Shown here: positions 7,202-15,111 of the stretch, one piece after another
Layout: every line of letters begins with the position of its first letter
How positions within the stretch are numbered: the stretch's first letter is position 1
Origin: Nanobdellota archaeon
Lineage (GTDB): Archaea > Nanobdellota > Nanobdellia > Pacearchaeales > GW2011-AR1
Reading direction: 5' to 3'
NCBI GenBank assembly: GCA_018817905.1
Contig: JAHISS010000018.1
Coordinates: 1-16,911 of the forward strand
Length of the DNA: 16,911 nucleotides
The notes under the pieces: model-generated
Told to the model about the DNA's origin: nothing
What the model saw: only the letters and a program-made list of their open reading frames with translations
Database searches by the model: none
Position numbers and translations under genes: made by a program

Positions 7202-8731
7202 ATGAAAAAGAATAATGAAAAGGTTGAGAAATCTTTAAAACTTCTCGCGAAATCTTCCACCATAGTCTTAATTGGAGTTATCTTATCAAAAATATTCACT
7301 TACATTTATAGAGTAATAATAGCAAGACATTTTGGACCAGAAATTTACGGCTTATTTACATTGGCATTTATGGTCACTGGAATTTTCACATCATTAATTT
7401 TTTTCGGTCTCGGCGAAGGACTATTGAGGTTTATTCCTCTTTTTCGTGGAAAAAAAGAGATTAATAAAATAAGATATGTTTTCAAATTTTCAGTAAAATT
7501 TTTATTCTTCTCATCTCTTTTAGGAGGGTTACTCTTATTTCTATTGGCAGATACCATCTCAATAAAAATATTTCATAATGAAGGTCTGATAATTTTCTTA
7601 AAAATCTTTAGCTTATCAATTCCATTTTCCATCTTTTTGGGCATCTTTTTATCAATTATAAGATCTTTCGAAAAAATCTCCGGGCACTCTTTCATCTCGA
7701 ACATTTTACAGCCAGCAATTAATGTTCTCTTTTTAATCTTCTTAATCTTCCTTGGAATGAAAGTAAACTCAGTTATCTTCTCTCATCTCTTAAGTGTTAT
7801 TGTAACCCTGTCTTTAGCTTTTTTCTTCTGTAAGCATAAACTCCCAAAGATATTCAAAAAGGAGCATCTCAAAAAAGAGACGAAAAAATTTATCAAGAGA
7901 ATGTTAATTTCTTACTCTTGGCCAATTATGTTTGCTGGAATAATTGGAACCATATTTTACTGGGCAGATTCCTTTGTAATCGGTTTTTTTGAGAATGCAA
8001 AATCAGTAGGATACTACAACGCAGCAATACCTATAGTAATGTTATTAATGTTAGTTCCTTCCTTATTCACACAGCTTTTTGCGCCGCTAATCACGAGAGA
8101 ATTTTCAAAGAGAAACCGTGAGATCATAAAAGAGATAAGCAAACAGGTTGTAAAGTGGATTTTTATATTGAATTTGCCACTTTTTATTCTCATGTTCATC
8201 TTTCCAGGCACAATCATAAACATTTTATTCGGGAAAGATTATCTCATAGCAACAAACGCTTTAAGAATTCTCTCAATTGGAGGTATTCTATCAAGCCCAG
8301 TATACATTTTTAACAGCCTCCTTTTCATGATTGGAAAATCTAGGTTGTTTTTAGCAAATTTAATTATATCCTCCTCTGTTAACATTTTTCTAAATGTCGT
8401 TTTAGTCCCCAAATATTCTATAACTGGCGCAGCATTGGCAACAGCAATTTCATGGATTTTATTAACCCTAATTCTATTTTTTGAAACAAAGCGTTACTTA
8501 GATATTATCCCATTAAGAAGAAAAATGTTCAGAGTTTTGTTAGCATCCATAATTCCAACAATTTTAGCACTCTATCTTAGGGCAAATTTAACCGCCAGTT
8601 TAATCAGCTTGGTATCTTGCAGTTTTCTTTTTATTCTGCTCTATGTTTTTTCAATGTTTCTAACAGGTTCTTTAGATAAGAATGATGTCATGATACTAAG
8701 AACAATTAAAAGAAAGATAATTTCACGTTAG
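7202..8731 (+). CDS. Polysaccharide/oligosaccharide flippase, Wzx-like (MOP superfamily)
   Basis: 509 residues with about 12-14 hydrophobic segments along the whole chain. The N-terminal layout is typical of Wzx/RfbX proteins: a basic start, then LAKSSTIVLIGVILSKIFTY and YRVIIARHFGPEIYGLF, a signature of the polysaccharide-synthesis transporter family. The middle has SYSWPIMFAGIIGTIFYWAD, the usual start of the second half-bundle, and the late segment SITGAALATAISW is also characteristic. It probably moves a lipid-linked oligosaccharide from the cytoplasmic to the outer face of the membrane, as in archaeal N-glycan or surface-polysaccharide export. Length is normal for the family. It follows the PMT-like gene by 239 bases with no convincing gene between, and likely has its own promoter. 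Confidence 0.9.
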   Translation: MKKNNEKVEKSLKLLAKSSTIVLIGVILSKIFTYIYRVIIARHFGPEIYGLFTLAFMVTGIFTSLIFFGLGEGLLRFIPLFRGKKEINKIRYVFKFSVKFLFFSSLLGGLLLFLLADTISIKIFHNEGLIIFLKIFSLSIPFSIFLGIFLSIIRSFEKISGHSFISNILQPAINVLFLIFLIFLGMKVNSVIFSHLLSVIVTLSLAFFFCKHKLPKIFKKEHLKKETKKFIKRMLISYSWPIMFAGIIGTIFYWADSFVIGFFENAKSVGYYNAAIPIVMLLMLVPSLFTQLFAPLITREFSKRNREIIKEISKQVVKWIFILNLPLFILMFIFPGTIINILFGKDYLIATNALRILSIGGILSSPVYIFNSLLFMIGKSRLFLANLIISSSVNIFLNVVLVPKYSITGAALATAISWILLTLILFFETKRYLDIIPLRRKMFRVLLASIIPTILALYLRANLTASLISLVSCSFLFILLYVFSMFLTGSLDKNDVMILRTIKRKIISR

Positions 8732-8889
8732 TTTTTGGTGCTGAAATGCTATAATCACCATAAAAAAATATGTTCGTCATAAGTCATAGAATTTATAACA
8801 TGGATAGGATGCATGCAAGAGCAATTTTTAATTTTCTCTCTTGATACAAAAATGTTAGGATTCTACAAAGAAAATCAACTATAATAAAA

Positions 8890-8899
8890 TATTTATACT
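8890..8899 (+). promoter_or_regulatory. TATA-like promoter of the cupin / C-methyltransferase operon
   Basis: TATTTATACT is centred about 25 bases before ATG 8919 and predicts a leaderless transcript for the two-gene operon at 8919-10528. Confidence 0.5.
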
Positions 8900-8918
8900 C
8901 CTCTACCGGCATTTTTCA

Positions 8919-9323
8919 ATGGAACCAATTTATTCTCGTACTAACTTGGGGGAGTTAGTTCATGTAATTCAAAGAGGGAGGGATATAACTCAAAGAAGAG
9001 AGGATTTTGCTTCTGAAGGAGAGCCTTTACAAGCTGCAGCAATAAGACTTACTCAAGGAGAATCTGTTCAGGCACACAGACATATGAAAATGTCACGACT
9101 TATTGAGTCCACTCAAGAAATGGTCGTTGTTATTTCTGGAACTATCGAAGTAGACTTCTACGATATAAACGGTTTACCTATCAAAAGAGAAGTTCTAAAG
9201 GGAGGCGATTGTTACGTTACTTACAGGGGAGGACATAGCGTTAAAGCTTTAGAAGAATCAAAGTTACTTGAAGTAAAAAATGGCCCCTATCTTGGGAAAG
9301 ATAAAGATCAAGAGGCGATATAA
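8919..9323 (+). CDS. Cupin-domain protein, likely sugar-modification partner
   Basis: 134 residues with one cupin barrel. The first cupin motif is HRHMKMS followed by TQE, giving His53, His55 and Glu67 as likely metal ligands; the second motif gives His106 in YRGGHSV. The strands between (VVVISGTIEVDFYD, LKGGDCYV) have the usual alternating pattern. Cupins of this size in polysaccharide loci act as sugar epimerases or isomerases, or are of unknown role; the reaction here is not known. The stop overlaps the next start as TAATG (9321-9325), so it is translationally coupled to the sugar C-methyltransferase and probably works on the same nucleotide sugar. The ATG is supported by the TATA-like box 25 bases upstream. 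Confidence 0.75.
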   Translation: MEPIYSRTNLGELVHVIQRGRDITQRREDFASEGEPLQAAAIRLTQGESVQAHRHMKMSRLIESTQEMVVVISGTIEVDFYDINGLPIKREVLKGGDCYVTYRGGHSVKALEESKLLEVKNGPYLGKDKDQEAI

Positions 9324-10528
9324 TGATCCGGGATTCCTGCCTTATTTGCGATTCAAAAAAACTAAATGAAGTAATAGATTTAGGAATGCATCCTTTTGCT
9401 GATACTTTCATTCCGCAAAGCGAATTATCCCACCCAGATGTGATATACCCCCTTATTATGGACTTATGCGCGGATTGTGGTGGCATTCAATTGCGTTGTG
9501 TTACGCCTGCTGAAGATAGATATTGTAGCGTCGATTATTCGTATACATCCTCAAATTCAGGATTTTCGCGTAATCACTGGATACAGTTTGCTAGTGATGT
9601 CTCACGCAAAGTCGAACTGAAGAAAGATGCTTTTGTCGTAGAGATAGGTTCTAATGACGGTTTTCTTGCACAGCAATTCGCAGTCAATGGGGCACGTGTT
9701 CTCGGTGTCGACCCTTCTGGGAGTATGATGCGACTCGCAGCAGAGCGAAATATTAAAACAGTTCAAGGAGTATTTAATCTTGATATTGCGAGTAATATCC
9801 TGCGGGAGCATGGTCAAGCAGATCTTATAGTTGCCAATAATGTTTTCAACCATTCTAATGAACCTCTTTCTTTTGCAGTAGCCGTTCGCCACCTGCTTGC
9901 ACCACAAGGCGCATTTGTTTATGAATTACCTTATTGGTATGAAGGATTTAAAACAGGCAAATTTGACCAAATTTATCACGAGCACGTAACTTATTTCACA
10001 GCACGTTCTTCTGCAGGAATACTAAAACTGGCCGGAATGTTTCCTAAGTTTGTTGAAACAGTTGATTATCATGGTGGCTCTCTTCGAGTCTATGCACAAA
10101 ATGAAGAAGACAGATGTTCTGACCTTGAAGATTTGGTAAGCAAAGAAAACGAGGCAAGGCTTTTTGAACCAGGGGAGTATAAGAAATTTCTGCAAAGAAT
10201 AACATCCCAAAGAAATAGATTTCTAACTAAATTTTACGAAGCGAAAAATAGTGGTGTTCCCATAATCGCTGTGGGCGCTGCTGCAAAAGGTAATACCCTC
10301 CTAAATTTTTACAATTTGGGTCATAACGTAATAGACCTTGTAACAGATGCTTCTTCACACAAACAAGGTAAATATACTCCGCTCACAAGAATACCAATCG
10401 TTGGCGATGAGATATTTTCAAGATACCCGGAGGTCTATGCGCTAATTCTTTCTTGGAATATCGCCACCCAACTAAAAAGAAAGTTGTACGAGATTAATCC
10501 GCGCATACGGTTTCTTGTTCCGGAATAA
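9323..10528 (+). CDS. Sugar C-methyltransferase, NovU/TylC3-like (zinc-binding, SAM-dependent)
   Basis: 401 residues with three parts. First is a zinc-binding domain with Cys6, Cys9, Cys49 and Cys52 (Methyltransf_13 type). Next is a class I SAM domain with VVEIGSNDG at 105-113 and VLGVDPS as the acidic contact. Last is a C-terminal Rossmann-like domain (Methyltransf_14 type) with GAAAKGNTLLN and YALILSWNIA. The YHEH (218-221) and HGGSLR (250-255) motifs match the family that adds a methyl group to a carbon next to a keto group of a nucleotide-linked deoxysugar. It is coupled to the cupin by a 1-base overlap. Parts are clearly richer in G+C than the neighbours; at 9661-9720 I count 32 of 60. 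With its bacterial-looking family this suggests horizontal transfer. The natural substrate could be the 4-keto product of the GMD at 11059-12165. Confidence 0.87.
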   Translation: MIRDSCLICDSKKLNEVIDLGMHPFADTFIPQSELSHPDVIYPLIMDLCADCGGIQLRCVTPAEDRYCSVDYSYTSSNSGFSRNHWIQFASDVSRKVELKKDAFVVEIGSNDGFLAQQFAVNGARVLGVDPSGSMMRLAAERNIKTVQGVFNLDIASNILREHGQADLIVANNVFNHSNEPLSFAVAVRHLLAPQGAFVYELPYWYEGFKTGKFDQIYHEHVTYFTARSSAGILKLAGMFPKFVETVDYHGGSLRVYAQNEEDRCSDLEDLVSKENEARLFEPGEYKKFLQRITSQRNRFLTKFYEAKNSGVPIIAVGAAAKGNTLLNFYNLGHNVIDLVTDASSHKQGKYTPLTRIPIVGDEIFSRYPEVYALILSWNIATQLKRKLYEINPRIRFLVPE

Positions 10529-10541
10529 ACTTTTTGATAAA

Positions 10542-10552
10542 AATATTTATTA
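10542..10552 (+). promoter_or_regulatory. TATA-like box for the second cupin gene
   Basis: AATATTTATTA is centred about 28 bases before ATG 10575. It suggests separate, leaderless transcription of this gene although it lies only 46 bases after the C-methyltransferase. Confidence 0.45.
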
Positions 10553-10574
10553 ACTCGTAATACGACAGGGAACT

Positions 10575-10988
10575 ATGGAAAAAAAAAATATTTGGGAAAA
10601 TGTTCAATCTCCCCTTGAACTTCATGAAGATGAGCGAGGGAGAATCGTAGACGTATTTTTCAAACATAACATTGAGCATGTTGCAGTTATTGATTCAAAA
10701 AAAGGAGCCAAAAGAGGAGATCACTATCATAAAAAATCTATTCAGCATGTACTTATGACTAAAGGTTCAATGGAATATTGGCACAAACCACTTGGCTCAG
10801 ACAAACCAGCAAAATGTGTTTTGTTAAAAGTTGGAGACATATTAACAACTCCACCCGACGAAATTCATGCTCTCCGATTTCCTGAAGACGCGCAGTTTAT
10901 TGTCTTTAGTGAAGGAAAAAGAGGTGGCAAAGATTATGAGTCGGATACATTTAGAGTTAGCGAGTCTATAGTCTCCAAGAGTTCTTGA
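10575..10988 (+). CDS. Cupin sugar isomerase/epimerase-like protein (WxcM/CapF C-terminal type)
   Basis: 137 residues, a single RmlC-like cupin. Motifs are DERGRIVDVF near the N-terminus, RGDHYHKKSIQH with His50, His52 and His58, LKVGDILTTPPDEIHALRF with His98, and an FIVFSEGKRGGKDYESDT end. The G-x-HYHK signature is seen in cupin domains of capsule and sugar-nucleotide enzymes such as the C-terminal domain of CapF and related WxcM/FdtA-like proteins, which bind a metal or isomerise keto sugars. The activity here could be 3,4-ketoisomerisation, epimerisation or a non-enzymatic role. It stands between the C-methyltransferase and the convergent GMD gene, consistent with action on a GDP-keto-deoxysugar. 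Confidence 0.75.
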   Translation: MEKKNIWENVQSPLELHEDERGRIVDVFFKHNIEHVAVIDSKKGAKRGDHYHKKSIQHVLMTKGSMEYWHKPLGSDKPAKCVLLKVGDILTTPPDEIHALRFPEDAQFIVFSEGKRGGKDYESDTFRVSESIVSKSS

Positions 10989-11058
10989 TAAAATTAAAAA
11001 TTTATAGCTTGAGGATTTTCATCGTTCTCTGTCAATCATCAAGAATCACACTAAATTC

Positions 11059-12165
11059 TTAAGATTTTCTCAATTTAGAAGCTAAGTCTCTCCCTATCCC
11101 AAGATAATAATCATCGTCTCTCATGACACCCCGTTCAATTGGAACATTACCTGTTTTTTCAAATTTATCTTTTAAATCTGCTACAATCATCATTTTTGTT
11201 ATTTCTTTGAATTTAACTTGAGGATTCCATCCTAAAATTTTTCTTGCTTTTGTTGAATCTCCTAACAGCGCTGGAACGTCTGCTGGTCTTTTGTATCTGT
11301 CGCTCGAGACTAAAAAATTTTCATAATTTAAGCCTACAAGAGCAAAAGACTCTCGCATAAAATCTCTTACAGTATGTGTTTCTCCTGTAGCAATAACAAA
11401 ATCATCTGGCTTCTCATGTTGCAAAATTCTCCACATACCCTCAACGTATTCTCCTGAAAACCCCCAGTCTCTCTTTGCGTCTAAATTTCCTAAAACAATA
11501 TTTCTATCTTTGCCAACCAGAATTTTTGCCAAGCCCATTGTTATCTTTCTTGTTACAAAATTAATTCCTCTTCTTGGAGATTCATGATTAAATAGAATTC
11601 CGTTTGAGGCAAAAATCCCATAAGCATCTCTGTACATACGGACAGCATTGAAAGCAGCAACTTTAGCTACTCCATAAGGACTTTGAGGTCTAAAAGGCGT
11701 GTTTTCATTTTGTGGTGGCTGCGAAGTTCCAAACATTTCTGAAGATGAAGCTTGATAAAATCTACATGGAAGTTTCATGTCTCTAATAGCGTCCAGAATT
11801 CTCATAGTGCCCATTAAATTGATGTCTAATGTTGACAAAGGATTTTGGAAGCTGACCGCAACATGACTTTGCGCTCCAAGATTATAAATTTCATCAGGGT
11901 GGAATTCTTCTAAGAGACTGCGAACGCTTGAAGCATCAGTCAAATCACCATACTGAGAAAAGAATGGGGAATCTAAGGATTTAACATCAGGGTTTTTCGA
12001 TTCCCAGTACTGTTCTATTAGCGGAAGAATTCTTTCAGTATTTGGAGAGCTGGCTCTCCGTATCATACCTCTAACTTGATACCCTTGTTTAAGAAGGAAT
12101 TCTGCAAGGTATGAACCATCCTGGCCGCCTATTCCCGTAATAAATGCAACTCTTTTTTCAGCCAT
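11059..12165 (-). CDS. gmd: GDP-mannose 4,6-dehydratase
   Basis: 368 residues, the usual length. It converts GDP-D-mannose to GDP-4-keto-6-deoxy-D-mannose using bound NADP. The glycine-rich cofactor motif TGIGGQDG is at 10-17, the catalytic SSEMFG at 141-146 (Ser in the place of the usual Thr, with Glu143), and the SDR pair Tyr164-xxx-Lys168 in SPYGVAK. The family hallmarks GILFNHESPRRG, NLDAKRDWGF and VIATGETHTVRDF are present, so the enzyme looks active. It is transcribed leftward, away from the GDP-fucose-synthase-like gene, with which gmd is normally paired; the 185-base gap holds both promoters. A TATA-like box 25 bases before the ATG supports the start. Confidence 0.95.
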   Translation of the reverse strand: MAEKRVAFITGIGGQDGSYLAEFLLKQGYQVRGMIRRASSPNTERILPLIEQYWESKNPDVKSLDSPFFSQYGDLTDASSVRSLLEEFHPDEIYNLGAQSHVAVSFQNPLSTLDINLMGTMRILDAIRDMKLPCRFYQASSSEMFGTSQPPQNENTPFRPQSPYGVAKVAAFNAVRMYRDAYGIFASNGILFNHESPRRGINFVTRKITMGLAKILVGKDRNIVLGNLDAKRDWGFSGEYVEGMWRILQHEKPDDFVIATGETHTVRDFMRESFALVGLNYENFLVSSDRYKRPADVPALLGDSTKARKILGWNPQVKFKEITKMMIVADLKDKFEKTGNVPIERGVMRDDDYYLGIGRDLASKLRKS

Positions 12166-12184
12166 GATTATGTTCGAAAACTCT

Positions 12185-12195
12185 CGTATATAAAC
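12185..12195 (-). promoter_or_regulatory. TATA-like promoter of gmd
   Basis: The minus strand reads GTTTATATACG, centred 25 bases before the gmd ATG at 12165. It is one of the clearest TATA boxes in the window and predicts a leaderless mRNA. Confidence 0.55.
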
Positions 12196-12248
12196 ATTAT
12201 TGTTCGCAAGTTACACTCTGTAATTGAGATTTTTGTCTAAACACAATT

Positions 12249-12257
12249 CTTATAAAG
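12249..12257 (+). promoter_or_regulatory. TATA-like box upstream of the 23-codon ORF and GDP-fucose-synthase-like gene
   Basis: CTTATAAAG is centred 25 bases before the ATG at 12278. A second, weaker candidate, TAAATATTC at 12324-12332, is centred about 23 bases before ATG 12351 and could drive the main gene directly. Confidence 0.4.
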
Positions 12258-12277
12258 TGGACTAATCAGAATAAATC

Positions 12278-12349
12278 ATGGAAGAATACACTGAAAATAG
12301 CAAACCTTTAAACAGTGAAAGACTAAATATTCATAAACACATTCAATAA
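12278..12349 (+). CDS. Possible 23-codon leader ORF upstream of the GDP-fucose-synthase-like gene
   Basis: The ATG is 25 bases after the centre of a TATA-like box, the spacing used by leaderless genes here. The frame encodes a hydrophilic 23-residue peptide starting MEEYTENSKPLN. Its TAA ends at 12349, one base before ATG 12351 of the next gene, so ribosomes could re-start there. The peptide has no recognisable motif. It may be a real small protein, a translation-delivery ORF, or chance. Confidence 0.35.
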   Translation: MEEYTENSKPLNSERLNIHKHIQ

Positions 12350-12350
12350 A

Positions 12351-13298
12351 ATGAATTTAAAAAACAAAAAAATTATCGTTACTGGCGGGGCAGGTTTCTT
12401 AGGAAGACATATAATTCAACAACTAATTGAAAAAGAAAAAGTCCTAGAAGAGAATATATCCGTTCCAAGAAGTAAAACTTATGATTTAAGGAAACTTAAA
12501 AGTGTCGAGAAACTCTTTAGAGATTTTAATGCAGATATTGTAATACATCTGGCAACAACTGCTGCTGGAATTGGCCATAACAAAGAGCATCCTGCTGAAC
12601 TTTATTTAGACACTCTTCTTATGGGGACTTATATGATGGAACAAGCAAGATTAAACAATGTAAAAAAATTTGTTGCTGTTGGTAGTGCTATAGCCTATCC
12701 GGCAAGTGCTCCAATACCTCTGGAAGAGAAAGATTTCTGGGATGGTCTTCCTGAAAAAACGCTTGCGCCATTTGGTTTAGCAACCAGAATTTTAGCAGTG
12801 CAAGCACAAGCTTATAGGCAGCAATACGGATTTAATGCAATTTATATTATTCCTGCAAATATATATGGGCCTGGAGACAGCTTAGATCCTGAGAAGTCAC
12901 ATGTTATACCTTCGGCAATAATGAGAATAGATACAGCAATAAGAAATGGAATGGACAGAATAGAAGCATGGGGTTCTGGAAACGCTTCCAGAGAATTTTT
13001 ATACATAAAAGACGCAGCAAGAGGAATAATCGCCGCTTTGAAAACTTATAATGGGTCCGAGCCAGTTAACCTTAGTTCTGGAATGGAAATAACTATGAAA
13101 GATTTATACAATAAAATTTCTCGTTTAATGGACTATAGAGGAATAATAATTTGGAATGTTGCAAAGCCCGAAGGACAATTAAGAAGATGCATGAACGGCT
13201 CCAAAGCTCGAGAAGAATTCGATTTCCAGGCTAAAACGGGTTTTGACGAAGGATTAAAAAGCACAGTCGAATGGTATTTAAGGAATATAGGAAAATGA
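12351..13298 (+). CDS. GDP-L-fucose-synthase-like SDR protein lacking catalytic residues
   Basis: 315 residues, near-normal length. The fold and family are clear: TGGAGFLGRH near 11-20, LGxHxHL-type strand VIHLATT, NIYGPGD at 170-176, SHVIP at 183-187, WGSGNASREFLYIKDAA at 207-223, and GQLRRCMNGSKA at 275-286. In GDP-L-fucose synthases the reductase Tyr and Lys occur as PYG(I/L)AK; here the segment reads APFGLAT, with Phe141 and Thr145. The epimerisation Cys of the C(I/A)YP segment is Ile114 in GSAIAYP. The Ser (Ser112) and the His of SHVIP (His184) remain. So it probably does not perform the normal 3,5-epimerisation and 4-reduction; it might do part of the chemistry, bind a nucleotide sugar, or be dead. 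The rest is well conserved and the frame is intact, which argues against simple decay. It is coupled to the next gene by an ATGA overlap at 13295-13298. Confidence 0.85.
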   Translation: MNLKNKKIIVTGGAGFLGRHIIQQLIEKEKVLEENISVPRSKTYDLRKLKSVEKLFRDFNADIVIHLATTAAGIGHNKEHPAELYLDTLLMGTYMMEQARLNNVKKFVAVGSAIAYPASAPIPLEEKDFWDGLPEKTLAPFGLATRILAVQAQAYRQQYGFNAIYIIPANIYGPGDSLDPEKSHVIPSAIMRIDTAIRNGMDRIEAWGSGNASREFLYIKDAARGIIAALKTYNGSEPVNLSSGMEITMKDLYNKISRLMDYRGIIIWNVAKPEGQLRRCMNGSKAREEFDFQAKTGFDEGLKSTVEWYLRNIGK

Positions 13299-15013
13299 AA
13301 AAATTTACTATTAAAAATACTGAACAAATATTGAAAGAAAAAACTCTTTTATTTGCAACATGGATGTGTGAAAATAACAACTGGGAATTTTTCAAAAGTT
13401 GGAGTGTGGGATTTAATAAGCTATTTAAAGAGGTAATTTTATTTGACCCAAGAAAAAAAACTTTCGAGTTGGGACAAGAAGCAATGAAAAAGAAATTTTT
13501 TGAGATTGTAGGAAAGCAAAAACCAGACTATGTCTTATTGCTACCAGACTGTGGAGATTTTGGCATTGGATTAATCGAAAAGATTAACAAGATATCTCCT
13601 TTAACAAAAACCATCGTATACTCTGGAGATGATGATTTTGCTTTCGAACTCTCTTCAAGGTACTATGCGTTGTTTGTAGACTATTATCTAGTTGCTCAAA
13701 CCGATTATATTCACGATTACAAAAAAGATGGTCTCAAAAACACAATGCCATTTTACAATGCAGCTATTATAAACTTTAAACCTCTCAATCTTAAAAAAAA
13801 ATATGATGTGTCTTTTATTGGTTCGTCCCTCGCACCTAGAATTCCAGTAATGAAATATTTAATAGATAAAAAAGTAAACGTTGGTCTTTGGGGGCATGGC
13901 TGGATTAATTACCCAGAGTTCAAAAAGGTGTACAAAGGGATTCCGAATGGCGAAGAATTTGCAAAGATTGTAAATCAAAGTAAGATAAATATTAGCTTCT
14001 CGAAGAATGACGTTGGCGAACCACATTTTAAAGCAAGAGTTCTTGAGTGTGCGGCCACCAAATCTTTTCAATTGATAGACTACTTTCCAGGATATTTAAA
14101 ATATTTCAAGGAAAATGAAGAGATTGTTATGTTTAAGGATAAAGAAGATTTAACAAACAAGATAAAATATTACCTTTCTCATGAAAAAGAAAGAGAGGAA
14201 ATTGCAGAAAAAGCGTATAGGAAAACCATTGAAGAATATAGTTTCTCTGCACAGATAAACAAAGTTTTTCAAAAAATATTGATGGAAGAGTCAACATTCT
14301 CTAGAAAAAATCTTCCTAAAATAAATAAAAAAGTTGCAAAAATTACAAAAGAAATTTTTATAAATGACAGAAAAAAAATTGAAGAAGATCTTAAGAAAGT
14401 GTCTTACGTTTATTTTTCTCAAGGGAAACAGCATAACATGGAACATAGGGTGTATCTACAAGCCTACTCTTTAGAAAAAACGAAAAAAGAAATTAGTTGT
14501 TGTGATTATTCAATTTATTCTAAATATCTTGGAGATTATTTGGTTTTTAAAACAAGTCGGAGGGCAATTGAGAACCTAAAGAAAAAAGAATTTAACAAAC
14601 TTTTAAACATTAATCAATTTCTGGTATCTAAAAAATATTTTTTGGAAAATTTCCAAAAATTCAAAAAGATTTTTGAAGGTAAGGAAATAGATTTCGTAAA
14701 TAAAGAAAACACAGCATTTATTGACATACCTTTAGTGAGGATAGGAAAATTACCCAAGGGGGCTCGTGAGTGCCTAAATGGTTTTGAAAAAGAAAAATTA
14801 GAAAAAGCGTTCTATCTCAGTTTTTTAATCAAAATTTCTCATTTCCTCTATCAAAAAAGCCCGTTGTTCCTTTTTTTTACGTTTCATCTGGTTGTCCTGT
14901 CTTTAATAAACCAAGACATTTTTATTTTGAAAAATCTATTTGCGTCAACCGTAGATAAAAATAATTGGTCAAAATTAAAAAATGCAAAAGAGGCATATTG
15001 TACAGCCTCTTAA
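13295..15013 (+). CDS. CgeB-like glycosyltransferase with an extra C-terminal region
   Basis: 572 residues from this ATG, beginning MKKFTIKNTEQ. I chose it because it overlaps the previous stop as ATGA; an in-frame ATG at 13271 would add 8 residues inside the previous gene. Residues 1 to about 340 look like a CgeB/Glyco_trans_1_2 GT-B enzyme: VYSGDDDFAFEL near 107-118, YDVSFIGSSLAPR near 168-180, and the donor-binding HFKARVLECAATKSFQL near 245-261, followed by the helix-rich end with EEYSF. It would transfer a sugar from a nucleotide donor in the cytoplasm, plausibly the sugar made by this cluster. Residues about 345-572 form an additional lysine- and phenylalanine-rich region with an ISCCDYS motif and a hydrophobic stretch near residues 517-550. 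I do not recognise that region; it could be a second domain for acceptor binding or membrane contact. Confidence 0.8.
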   Translation: MKKFTIKNTEQILKEKTLLFATWMCENNNWEFFKSWSVGFNKLFKEVILFDPRKKTFELGQEAMKKKFFEIVGKQKPDYVLLLPDCGDFGIGLIEKINKISPLTKTIVYSGDDDFAFELSSRYYALFVDYYLVAQTDYIHDYKKDGLKNTMPFYNAAIINFKPLNLKKKYDVSFIGSSLAPRIPVMKYLIDKKVNVGLWGHGWINYPEFKKVYKGIPNGEEFAKIVNQSKINISFSKNDVGEPHFKARVLECAATKSFQLIDYFPGYLKYFKENEEIVMFKDKEDLTNKIKYYLSHEKEREEIAEKAYRKTIEEYSFSAQINKVFQKILMEESTFSRKNLPKINKKVAKITKEIFINDRKKIEEDLKKVSYVYFSQGKQHNMEHRVYLQAYSLEKTKKEISCCDYSIYSKYLGDYLVFKTSRRAIENLKKKEFNKLLNINQFLVSKKYFLENFQKFKKIFEGKEIDFVNKENTAFIDIPLVRIGKLPKGARECLNGFEKEKLEKAFYLSFLIKISHFLYQKSPLFLFFTFHLVVLSLINQDIFILKNLFASTVDKNNWSKLKNAKEAYCTAS

Positions 15014-15111
15014 TTTTGGTTCAAAACAAAAAAAGAGTTATAGTGATTGAACGACACTTGAAAACTGCAGATTTTTTAGAACCATTAAAATTTTCATGCA
15101 ATCAGTTTCAT

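Noticed and set aside
8802..8846. 14-codon ORF starting MDRMHARAIF in the gap before the first cupin
   Set aside because: Too short, and not adjacent to the following start; nothing distinguishes it from chance.
9602..9907. 101-codon minus-strand ORF with several Cys
   Set aside because: Lies wholly inside the C-methyltransferase gene, whose motifs are clear on the other strand; no promoter or start signal of its own.
15017..15084. TGGTTC and GAACCA inverted repeat between the convergent CgeB and methyltransferase genes
   Set aside because: Six-base arms separated by 56 bases are too weak to call a terminator hairpin.
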